Shown: positions 48,729 through 57,854 of the stretch, one piece after another
Position numbering within the stretch: position 1 is the stretch's first letter
Layout: every line of letters starts with the position of its first letter
Source of the DNA: Scenedesmus sp. ARA3
Taxonomy: Eukaryota > Chlorophyta > Chlorophyceae > Sphaeropleales > Scenedesmaceae
DNA length: 57,981 bases
Assembly (NCBI GenBank): GCA_004335835.1
Contig: RWJK01001877.1
Coordinates: 6,184-64,164, forward strand
Reading direction: 5' to 3'
Position numbers and translations under genes: made by a program
The notes under the pieces: generated by a model
What the model was told of the DNA's origin: nothing
Seen by the model: only the letters and a program-made list of their open reading frames with translations
The model's database searches: none

Positions 48729-50178
48729 GCAGCTCTCCTTCGCTGTCTTTTGCCTAGCCAGCCACTGGCTTTTTCTCGGCCATCTGCAGCAGCGCACAGT
48801 GCGGCTGCGTGGCCAGATTGCTGGCTGGTTATGAGTTGTTAGCTGGAGGGGGTGCAGGGCTGGGGCATGGTCAGCTGCTCAGCTGGACAGCGCCGGCAAT
48901 TGCAGTTGTAGAAGGGCTGCAACACGTGCTGCAGCTGCTGCCGCAGAGCTGCTGGGGCAGCGTACGTGAGGTGCATAATGTGTGTGATGAGTCCAGGGGC
49001 AGCTGCAGCATGGCTGGCAGCGAGTCAGGCTGCGTGGCGCAACGTTTGTGCAGCAGGACCAGGCACAGTGCAGCAGGGAAAGCTGGCTGCTGATGCAGCG
49101 GCCGCCAGCTTTGTTTCAGGCGTCGCCCCGCAGTTCTGTTCAGCAAGCACCTGCCTTGTTCCGTGCAGACACCGCGTATGTGTGGTAGGTGCTCTGCGTC
49201 TGCAGTGACAGCCTCACCGCTGCCGCCCATTTGGCCCAAGTCGTTGTGCTGCTGTGCTGGCATGCAGCAGCAGCTGTTTGTGTTTGGAACGGGTCATTGC
49301 AGGCTGTTGTAAAGATGGACAGTCTAGTTGTGCTGCTGCAGGCTCTGCTGTGCCTGTTTGATGCGTGGAACGTGCCATGCAGTTTGTGATGCGCGAAATG
49401 CTTTGAAATCTCTTTAGTTGATTTGTACAACATAGTATGACTGAGGACGTTGGCATGACGCCCTGTGCAGCATTCGCCTGCAACACTGGGCAGCAGCTGC
49501 AGTGCACACTGAGGGGACACTCATGGATGCATCACATGATGGCGTCCAGCACTCCTGGCTTAGCCATTTGCAGGCTTGACGGCTGGCATTGGTCTTGAGC
49601 AGGTGTGCTTAAAGCAGGAATGCAAAAACCGCACGCATCATCTAGTCAAGCATGCAGTGGTTTCTGCAGCTGCAGCTCACTTGCAGCTCGACCTTGCAAT
49701 GTCTTGTCGTGTGTTTGTGACGTGATCGATGTGATAATGAAAGTCACGTGCCAGATGCCTTGCACATGCTTGTGGTCACGGTCCTTGGTATGTTCAACTT
49801 TGCACTGCAGTGCAGCACATGCTGTGTGTAAGTAACCTGACAATGACAATGGTGATGTTCCAGAGCTTGCACCAGACTCTTGAAACGGTAGGCTCTGCAA
49901 CATGACCCTGGCGACCAGTCCGTCAACTGTCGTACTGGTAGATCAGTCAGCCGCCGGAGGCTGCCGCTGCGCCTCAACCACATGACTCATACGGTATGGC
50001 GCGCCAAGCCAACACCAGATGTAGAAAAACACAACCTCAAGCTGGCAACTCCACCAAAGCGACGCTGTTGGGTGCTCATGATCACCGCTGTGAAACCTGT
50101 CAAGCCAACACGTCCTGTTGTAAACAGCACAAGCTGGTGCTGCCTGTGTCACCGCACGCAGGGCATTGCTGCACAGCC
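48729..50178. other. Convergent 3' UTR region, VTC1 / TPR gene
   Basis: No gene supported; open frames are short and unrelated to known proteins. Confidence 0.5.
49308..49312 (+). terminator. Candidate polyadenylation signal TGTAA for VTC1
   Basis: TGTAA about 580 bases after the VTC1 stop, a typical algal 3' UTR length. Another copy is near 49827. Confidence 0.35.
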
Positions 50179-50916
50179 TCACACCGTCCAGCTGCGCCGC
50201 TGGCAGTGCACCTTTGCCAGGCTAGCCATATAATCCCCCGAGAGCTGCGCATACTGCGTCTGTACTGCCTGCACCATCGCCTTCTCTGCCTCTGCTGTAT
50301 TGCCGTGGGCCTCGTGCCACAGCCCGACATACAGCAGCGCGTAGAAGCTGTCATGGCCGCCGTTGTCATTAGCTGCTGCCAGGATGCTGTCTGGGCTGCT
50401 GCCGGACTGGAAGCATTCATAGGCTGCACGCATGACTGGCCGAGGGTCACGACCGACCTGGCAGCAGCAGCAGCAGCAGCAGCAAGACAGCGACGGGTTA
50501 CAGCAAAGGTCATGACACTCAGGCTGCACGCATGACCGGTCGCGGGTCACGGCCAACCTGGCAGCAGCACAGCAGATAGAGAATGTCAGGTTATAGCGAA
50601 AGGCGTGACAGTGATGTGCAGGTGACAATGTCTACAAACGTAGTTTCCCATATCCATGTAGCAGCGCCTGCTGTAGACTCCTGCTGAGCTAGCAGCGCAT
50701 CACAGCTAAGAGCCAGCATAATAAAACACCAGCCTTGTATGCTGCTCCGCGTACCCAGTAACATGTTACGTCACATAACAAACAGTACATGTGCCCCTGG
50801 CCCTGCACCTTGAGCATGTTTTGGCGTGCCGCCTCTGGCCCCTCCAGCTGCGCCTCACACAGGAAGGCCCAGATGGACTCCTCCGTGTCATTAGGGTTCA
50901 CCGCCACGTCATCCCT

Positions 50917-50969
<53 letters not shown>

Positions 50970-52045
50970 CTGAACACGCTGCCTTGAGCTGTGCAGCCAG
51001 TCACAGCTACCTCAGCTAGTGCACGTTGCTGCCAGGCTGCTCACCGTCCGCTTCAATGATCTTGCTTTGCTCACCGTACGCTTCAATGATCTTGCTCAGC
51101 AGTGCTGGCTGCTGCAAGGCACACACATCGTTGCCGCTGCCGGCGTACCTGAACTGCTTCGCGCCTGCGGTGTACTGCTGCACGTAGTACAGTGACAGCC
51201 CGCGCTGCCACAGGTAAGGGTTGAGCTGCGGACTGGCTGCTAGCGCACGGTCAAAGTCCTGCAGGGAGCCCTCCACGTCATTCTGCACACAGGCCAGTAG
51301 TTGTACAAAAACACGTGTGGTCACACGCCCAGTGATAGTCATGTCATGATTGATGACATAAAGATGAACTTGTCCGCTTGCTCGTGGTCGAACTCCAACC
51401 GCTGCAACTGCAGGTTCTCAACAAGGGGCTGCCTCGCACCTGCCTAAACTTGTTCATGCCGCTCCGAACGAGCTGCTGAGGGTTGTCGCCGCCAAACAGG
51501 CCGGACGCTGCTGCTGCTCCTGCTGCTACCAGCCCGCCAGCCACTAGCCATGCTGCAGCACCTCCGCCAGCCACTAGCACAGTGCTGCGCCTGCGTTGAC
51601 CAACCAGGGGTGATTGCAGGCCAGAGTTGATCGGCTGCTTGAAGTTGGGGATTGGTTAGTGAAAAGGCATGACGAAGGGGTTGACGTGCAATGTGCAGCT
51701 CGGTGCAGCGATGCATTCATCAAGGCATTACTGTTGGAACCGGGGCATGCAGAGTTTTGCTGTGGTGTGGCTGTGATGGCCGGGCATGCTTGGTTGCTGC
51801 CTTTCCTCACTGCTTACTGATTGATATGCAGGCTGGACAGCGTTTTTCAAATGCAGAGCAATGTAAGTATTAGGTTTGTTTGCCCTGCATGAGTTAGTGT
51901 GGCCGTAGGTGGCCACATACCTGACAGATGCAGGAGCCGATATGTGGCGTGTGCTGAAGCTTCTACTATGCTGCTGCCTGGACCACGCACAGCTTGGCGC
52001 CAGCTTGCTGCTGGTGCAAACATGTCTGCTCATACTTGTTTGCAT
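50179..52045 (-). CDS. Organelle-targeted tetratricopeptide (TPR) protein
   Basis: Five exons: 51921-52045, 51440-51590, 51149-51282, 50809-50914, 50179-50457; 264 residues, phases all consistent. The first 41 residues are rich in Ser, Arg and Ala without acids (SRHVCTSSKLAPSCAWSRQQ), typical of a plastid or mitochondrial transit peptide. A hydrophobic Gly/Ala helix follows (VLVAGGGAAAWLVAGGLVAA), perhaps a membrane anchor or thylakoid signal. The TPR part reads NDVEGSLQDFDRALAASPQL, LWQRGLSLYYVQQYTAGAKQ, DDVAVNPNDTEESIWAFLCE, VGRDPRPVMRAAYECF, FYALLYVGLWHEAHGNTAEA, and ends GDYMASLAKVHCQRRSW. Close relatives exist in algae, cyanobacteria and plants (NlpI-like), but I know no established function. 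The front of exon 5 is duplicated 100 bp upstream in intron 4, and intron 3 holds a duplicated exon-like piece. Confidence 0.85.
50421..50570 (-). repeat. Tandem duplication of the 5' edge of TPR exon 5 (period 100 bp)
   Basis: 50421-50470 (acceptor CTGCCAG plus the start of exon 5) and 50521-50570 are copies. Both encode VGRDPRPVMRAA after an intact acceptor. The five base differences in this stretch are all at third codon positions and all silent. The upstream copy then meets TGA at once and has no GT donor, so it cannot act as a normal internal exon. Confidence 0.9.
50915..50968. repeat. CAG repeat (CTG in gene sense) before TPR exon 4
   Basis: About 18 CAG units on plus. In gene sense they are CTG units abutting the acceptor of exon 50809-50914. 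Confidence 0.95.
51038..51097 (-). repeat. 30-bp tandem duplication with two donor-like ends in TPR intron 3
   Basis: The block is present twice in a row with one clear difference (TAC/GAC in minus sense). On minus each copy encodes SKIIEA(Y/D)GEQ and each contains a GTGAGC donor after GCG-TAC-G or GCG-GAC-G. No acceptor nearby gives phases compatible with exons 3 and 4, so it is not part of the main TPR model. Confidence 0.7.
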
Positions 52046-52471
52046 CCTGACGCTGCTTTGCCTTCAATGAGGTTGTGATGTGGATGCCTGACTCAGTGAG
52101 CAGCTACAGCAGAAGTAGAATCGGCACTACAAAAACTGTAAGTGACCTTGGTGATAATGTGCGTGCATAAGTATTGTAACCAACGTCTCTCTTTCACCAA
52201 AGTTGTTGATTGGTGTGCCGACCGTTCATGGTTGATGCCTAACAAGGGGTCTTGAGCCATTTCTCCGCATCTTTCACACACAATTCCCTTACACTGACAC
52301 GCAGTGATATAATTCGACACAAGTCGCAAAAGTCCCTGGCTCAACGCAGCTGCTCGCCTTGTCTCCCCCTGACATAGTACCAATACCGTTGCTGGCTGCT
52401 GCTCGCTCTTTCCAACTGATCACTGAAGCAGAGCTGGCGCACTCAACCTCAAAAGGATTGAATATATCAAC
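52046..52471. promoter_or_regulatory. Shared divergent promoter, TPR gene / PANB
   Basis: 426 bp between opposed start codons, with an inverted CCAAT box (GATTGGTG) near 52209. Confidence 0.5.
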
Positions 52472-54090
52472 ATGCTGCTCAACGCAGTACGGCAGCTGGC
52501 CTGTGCAGCAGTAGCAGGTGACTGCAGCAGCCTGGTGGGACCTGCAGCCAGTACATTTGAAACATCACAGCCCAACATAAGTATTGCAGCATTTTTCGCG
52601 CTCCAAGTAACTTCTGTGTCAAATGCACGCAGGCCAACAGGCACTTCTGCCTGCAATAGCACAGTTTTCACGCGGCATGGCATCAGCTCACCCGGAAATC
52701 CAGGTGTATGCTGGGCCCCAGGCCCCAAAGAAAGCAGTCACGCTGCGCACACTGCGTGCCAAGTACGAGAAGCAGCAGCCCATCTGCATGGCCACAGCAT
52801 ATGACTACCCCTCAGCTGTGCACGTGAGCTCTGCACTTCAAGCACTTGCCGCAGTGTCTGCAACCATCTCACCAGCAGCTCCCACTCAGAGCACTGCATC
52901 CGGAACTGCTGCAGAAGCCTTGCAGGAAGTAGTTTCAGCAGGCAGCAGTGGTTGCAGGAAGCAGTGACTTGCTGCAGAAGCTTTGCAGGAAGTAGTGATT
53001 GCAGGCAGCAGTGGTTGCAGGAAGCAGTAAATTGCTGCAGAAGCTTTGCAGGAAGTAGTGATTGCAGGCAGCAGTGATTGGACGAAGCAGTGGCTCGCTG
53101 TAGAAAGCGTTGCAGGAAGCAGCAGTGGAGGCAGCTGCCATCACAGCAGCACACCAGGCAGTGCAGCTCGTGCAGCCAGCACGCACCAGCAGCACACCAG
53201 CTGCATGCAGCAGAGCAACAGCAGCAGCTGCACCCATAACGCACACATCCAGCATCACCACACTAGCACCTCCACATTGTGCCACATGCCGGTCAACGCA
53301 AATGTGCGTTGCAGCACCCCACAATTAGACCAACTGTTGCTATTTGCTGCCTGTAATTCCCTTGCAGGTGGATCAGGCAGACATAGATATCATCCTTGTG
53401 GGCGACTCAGTCAGTATGGTGGTGCACGGCCATGACACCACGCTGCCCATCACACTGGACGACATGCTCATGCACTGCAAGGCAGTTGCCAGAGGTGCAG
53501 CGCGGGCCTTCCTGGTAGGGGACCTGCCCTTTGGCAGCTATGAGCTGAGCACTACTGAAGCGGTACGGTCAGCAATCCGCATGCTGAAGGAGGGAGGCAT
53601 GGACGCAGTGAAGCTGGAAGGTGGGTGGATGAGCAAGTATGCTGTAGCCTGTTGCTCGTGTGGCCAAGAGCTGCAGAGCTGGTATGCTTGTTGTGGCAAC
53701 TGAGGGTGAGCAGGGAAGGTTGCGTGGTGTTTTGTGAACAGCACGAATGCAAGTGCCTTCCTGGTGGGAGACCTGCCCTTTTGGCAGCTATGAGCTGAGC
53801 ACTACTGAAGCGGTACGGTCAGCAATCCGCATGCTGAAGGAGGGAGGCATGGATGCAGTGAAGCTGGAAGGTGGGTTCAAGCGTGCTGTGTGCATTGTGC
53901 GGTGTGCCAATCGCGGCTGTAGGGTTTTAAAGGGAGAGCTCTCACTTTGCAACATGTAAAGCAAGGCTGAAGCTGGCTGGTTGTCCTAGTACTGTGATAG
54001 TGGAAGGCGAGGTGCTGCAGGCGATGGTTCTTTCACAGCCAGCAGATGTGTTGGCCTCATGGCGTGCTGCGTGCCGACTGTTTGCTCTAC

Positions 54091-54123
<33 letters not shown>

Positions 54124-54826
54124 ACATGCAGGCGGCAGCCCTGCGCGTGTGGAGGCGGCGCGTGCCATAGTGGAGGCAGGCGTGGCGGTGATGGGCCACG
54201 TGGGGCTCACACCGCAGAGCGTGAGCGTGCTGGGTGAGTGAAAAGCGGATGTTGATTGCTGCTTTGGCACGATGTCGGAGAGCCAGACATCCAGCAGGCA
54301 GCAGATGAAGATGTTTTGGTGGTTAGTGAATTGACAACTCAGAAAGCAGCACCTGATTCAGCATGATAGATCCAGCAAGTAGCAGGACCCTGCAGACCTT
54401 ACTGTCAGCTGCTGAGGCAGCACATCACCAAAGGAGGCAGTGGCGGCAGTGATGGGCCACGTGGGGCTCACCCCGCAGAGTGTGAGCGTGCTGGGTGAGC
54501 CATTGTGGTAGCATGCGATGAAGTGTTGGCGGGAAGCGAAGCCGATGACTCAGCAGGCAGCAGATGACTCAGCAGGCAGCCGATGACTCAGCAGGCAGCC
54601 GATGACTCAGCAGGCAGCAGATAACTCAGCAGGCAGCCGATGACTCAGCAGGCAGCAGATGACTCAGCAAGCAGCGGCTGGCCCTCATGCAGTAACCCAT
54701 ATGCGGTTCAGTGCTGTCCATCTGCTGTCCATCGCAGCTGTGTGCACAGGCTGTCGCGCTCCGTGTTTCCTGCGCAGCATGCTGCCCAGCACGGTTGACA
54801 GCTCCGTCACGCACAATGCTCATGTA

Positions 54827-54865
<39 letters not shown>

Positions 54866-55652
54866 TGGCTTCCGGCCGCAGGCGCAGGTTGCCAGCGAGG
54901 CGGTGCGTGTGATCAACCAGGCCAAGGCGCTACAAGCCAGCGGCTGCTTCGCGATCGTGCTGGAGTGCATCCCTGCGCCCATCGCAGCTGCAGTCACCAA
55001 GGCGCTGCGCATCCCCACCATTGGCATTGGTGCTGGGCCGCAGTGCAGCGGGCAGGTAGGTGGATGAGCATCAGCGCAACAGCAAATGGGTGATTGCGCT
55101 AGGGCTTGCTGCTGAACTTAACACGATCGCCTTCTGTGCTGGTTTGCCCGCGGCTAGGTCACCTCTGCACACCGCGCGCGTGCCACGTGCATGCAATGCA
55201 ACCACAACTGACTGCTGTCGTGCCGGGTCACCCCACATGACGTACCGGGATGCATCGTGGTGCGTCGCCCGCACCACGCAAAGACGCCCAAGTTGCACAA
55301 ACGTTATCAGTACTGCCATGTTACTGATGGTTCTGCTTGCCCTGGCATGCAGGTGCTGGTGTACCACGACCTGCTGGGCATGATGAGCCACCCGCACCAC
55401 GCAAAAGTGACACCCAAGTTCTGCAAGCGCTACGCAGAAGTGGGAACCATCATCCAGCAGGCGCTTGTGCAGTACAGGCAGGAGGTAGCAGACGGCCTGT
55501 TTCCTGGGCAGCAGTACAGCCCCTACAGCATACAGCAGCAGGAGGTGGATCTGCTTGTGAAGGAGCTGGAAAGCAGCGGCATGAGGGACTGCGCGGCTGC
55601 GGTGAGCGAGGCGGCAGAGGCAGCAAATGCAGCAAAGCAGCAACAAAGATAG
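52472..55652 (+). CDS. PANB: 3-methyl-2-oxobutanoate hydroxymethyltransferase (ketopantoate hydroxymethyltransferase)
   Basis: Six exons: 52472-52517, 52633-52823, 53368-53620, 54132-54233, 54865-55055, 55353-55652; 360 residues. The start, [16 protein letters not shown] ... [13 protein letters not shown], is a mitochondrial-type presequence, matching the mitochondrial location of the plant enzyme. The catalytic body has [95 protein letters not shown] (the Glu that acts as base), [14 protein letters not shown] and [10 protein letters not shown]. Metal-ligand acids lie in the VGDS, GHDTT and KLEGG segments. It transfers a one-carbon unit from methylene-THF to 2-oxoisovalerate, the first committed step to pantothenate and CoA. 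Introns 2, 3, 4 and 5 contain duplicated exon edges or minisatellites, but the six-exon reading is complete and unbroken. Confidence 0.95.
52908..53130. repeat. 63-bp minisatellite in PANB intron 2
   Basis: Units begin at 52908, 52971, 53034 and 53097, an exact 63-base period, with about 3.5 copies. The inner two are nearly identical and the outer ones have diverged. Confidence 0.9.
53506..53870 (+). repeat. Tandem duplication of the 3' half of PANB exon 3 (period 249-250 bp)
   Basis: 53506-53620 and 53755-53870 are near-identical. The copy differs by three silent changes (two in the VGD codons, one in the MDA codons) plus one inserted T in the CCCTTT run, which shifts its upstream frame. 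The donor GGAAG/GTGGGT is kept in both. The copy has no clear in-frame acceptor. Confidence 0.92.
54089..54122. repeat. CTG repeat before PANB exon 4
   Basis: About 11 CTG units in the sense strand, followed by ACATGCAG and the exon at 54132. Confidence 0.95.
54182..54498 (+). repeat. Tandem duplication of the 3' edge of PANB exon 4
   Basis: 54182-54237 and 54440-54498 both encode VA(A)[16 protein letters not shown] and end in the same CTGG/GTGAG donor. Differences are two silent changes and one whole-codon (GCA) insertion, so the frame is intact in the copy. Confidence 0.9.
54544..54676. repeat. 19-bp minisatellite in PANB intron 4
   Basis: Seven head-to-tail units of the form GATGACTCAGCAGGCAGCM, all exactly 19 bases, with at most two changes each. 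It lies just after the duplicated exon 4 edge. Confidence 0.95.
54829..54860. repeat. CTG repeat abutting PANB exon 5
   Basis: About 10 CTG units in the sense strand ending directly at the CCAG acceptor of the exon at 54865. Confidence 0.95.
55241..55309 (+). pseudogene. Decayed copy of the 5' part of PANB exon 6
   Basis: Stretches of 55241-55309 match 55361-55432 in exon 6, notably CCCGCACCACGCAAA and CCCAAGTT. Indels and substitutions break the frame. It appears to be an older example of the exon-edge duplications seen at exons 3 and 4. Confidence 0.65.
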
Positions 55653-56697
55653 TATTGCAGATGATTTGGGTGTCGTGCAGCGCTCGGTGTGTATGGTGTG
55701 CGTGTAGGATGTAGTGCAGTAGCAGGACGCCATCCGGCTGTGCAGTGGTAAGGTGCAATGCGCTGACAACGACTTGCACAGGCAAGTGTCACAGCACATT
55801 GCTGTGAGACAGGTGGTGCCATGTTCCTGTGGCAACGAACATGCTTCTGCTCATGGGTTTTTTGGAATGCGCATTATGATTTGCGTCTGCATACAGACGC
55901 ATGCGCACTGCGTGCCTGTGCTTGTTTCCCTGGAGCTCATTTGTGCATGACTGATGATAGTTTGTGCATGGCCAGGGGGAGGGCGCTGGTGCCACCGCAT
56001 TGATGCTGCATGCGTTGCTGCCATCAGCAGCGGCAGCAGCAGCGCCTAGCTATTCAAGCAGTCTACCAAGCTGCTGCAGTCGTTCTTTTGCTTTGTTTTC
56101 CTGCAGCGGATTGTTGCACTTGCAGTTGCTGCCTTGTAAACACACTGTGAAGATTATGCCTGCCTTTGTGAGGTTCAGTTGCTGCGGCGTACTGTGATCG
56201 GCCCTGCAGAACTGCAACATGCACAGCTGGCTAGAAGCCATTGCATTCAGCTGTGTTTACAGTCAGCTGCTGTGGCAGCCGGCAGCTGTTGTGCATTGCT
56301 CAGCCTGTTGCTGGTCACCTGCTTGACTGGCAGGCGTGCGAGTTCACGCAGGCTGCGGTGCTACGCTTGAGCAGTGCTGCACTGGCCATGCTTGTTGCAC
56401 TGCGTGGGCATCTGTGAGACATGTGTAGTTGATGCATGTGCGGGTGTGCTTGGTGTGTGGTGCGCGGCTCAGGCGCAACAGCAGCAGCAGCAGCAGGCGT
56501 GCATGACACCCGCCTTGTTACAGTAGTGTTTCGTGCTGCAGCTTGCCATTGTCTGTGAGCTTGGCACGGCCATTTTGTGATGGCAGCTGAGGCCAGCACA
56601 CTGGCCCGGTAACCGCCCGTGTGGCTGCAGCGGGGTGTTTAGTCGTAGAATGCCTTCTGCGCGCTTGACTATGTCGAATGAATTAGACTAGCTCCAG
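55653..56697. other. PANB 3' UTR and intergenic sequence
   Basis: No gene supported other than the probable PANB 3' UTR to about 56150. Confidence 0.4.
56135..56139 (+). terminator. Candidate polyadenylation signal TGTAA for PANB
   Basis: TGTAA about 480 bases after the PANB stop, a plausible 3' UTR length. Confidence 0.4.
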
Positions 56698-57143
56698 GCT
56701 GTGGCGGGTGCGTGCCGGCGCTGCGTCATGCATGTTGTGTGCTCAGCCGCTGAAACAGCGGCTATGGTGTGATGGCCAAGCATACTGTGGTCCCTGCAAG
56801 TATCAGCTTCTGCCATCTGGTGTTGACCGTCAGATACGGCAGCTGCATAGGTTTCCTGCTGATCAGCATCCTCATGAGGATCAGCAGCCATGGTGGCCTT
56901 TCGGGGGGCCACTTCTTGCCATGTGAGTACGCAATATGTTGCATTGTGCTTGTGCTTGTAATGAATGCAATCGGCAACTTCCTTATATGCTGCAGCCCTG
57001 TAGCTGCTAAGCTGTGCGGTCAGCAGTCTGTGCAGCGGTGTACAGCTGCACAGTACGGTTGCATGGCCACCAGGAATCCACTGCATGTGTATGCGCCGGC
57101 CAGCTGCAAAGCCTTTTTAGTGGGGTGGTCGTGGTGCTGGTAA
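56698..57143 (+). CDS. Doubtful small Cys-rich (possible zinc-binding) protein, 3' exons
   Basis: Two candidate exons, 56698-56922 (acceptor CTCCAG, donor AT/GTGAGT) and 56996-57143 (acceptor TGCAG), join in frame and end at TAA. The first reads SCMLCAQPLKQRLWCDGQAY then CGPCKYQ, a CxxC ... CxxC pattern resembling half a LIM or similar zinc knuckle. The second ends CKAFLVGWSWCW. No start codon that keeps all the Cys was found, so a 5' exon is missing or the model is wrong. It could be a chance open stretch. Confidence 0.3.
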
Positions 57144-57741
57144 ATTTATCACGATCTTGTCAGTTAGCTGGTGCGGCTGCAGATGTCTGGACGTGTTTGT
57201 GTTGGCACCCAGCTTGCAGTCTCTGCGGGTCCATCCCAAGTGCGCGACTGGCCCAAGCCGAACATATGGTGTCTCAAGATATTTCAAATCAGCAAAAAAA
57301 TAATTTAGCAATTTCATGCTGTGCCCTGCAACTCAGCCGTCGAGAGGCGAGGGGCGTCATCCTGCCAGGCTGGAGCTGACATGGTACCACAGCGCCTGAG
57401 GATGCGGTGCTAACAATCGAGCTCCGTAGCGTCTGTTGACAACGAAAAGCTGTAACAATTTTGCTGACTAGAGTCCTGCAGGTCCAACACCTTTTGCCGT
57501 CTGCCAAGGCCGTAAACGTTTGCGTCCGTCTGCAACCTCGAGTGCAGCAAGTACACGCCCCAGATTATTGCTCCTAACACATGATAGTTTTGTGTCTCGA
57601 CTGCGGTTACTGTTGTCTCAAGGTCACCACCACCTGCCTGACCTGCACGAAAGTTCCTGTGCACTTCTCTCGTCTTTCGGAAGGGTAGTTCGAACAGCTT
57701 ATAAGCTGGGTGTGATAGATTACGAGCTACAATAGCTGTAT
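57144..57741. other. Upstream region of the last gene
   Basis: No gene supported. It should hold the promoter of the secreted-protein gene that starts at 57742. Confidence 0.4.
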
Positions 57742-57816
57742 ATGAGGTCAAGCGTCTGCTCCTTTGCAGCCTGGAGGTCGCTGCTCCTGCTGTTGGGCAT
57801 CTTATGCTGCTGCCTG

Positions 57817-57854
<38 letters not shown>

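Noticed and set aside
50421..50970. CAG-rich regularly spaced segments as a possible CRISPR array
   Set aside because: There are no separate spacers; these are microsatellites and one exon-edge duplication in a nuclear, intron-bearing genome.
52738..53244. Minus-strand open frame with a repeated 21-residue unit
   Set aside because: It is the shadow of the 63-bp minisatellite inside PANB intron 2; the unit length is a multiple of three, so the frame stays open by default.
53747..53959. Second PANB-like open frame after exon 3
   Set aside because: It is the duplicated half-exon with a one-base insertion; it has no acceptor in frame and the six-exon gene is complete without it.
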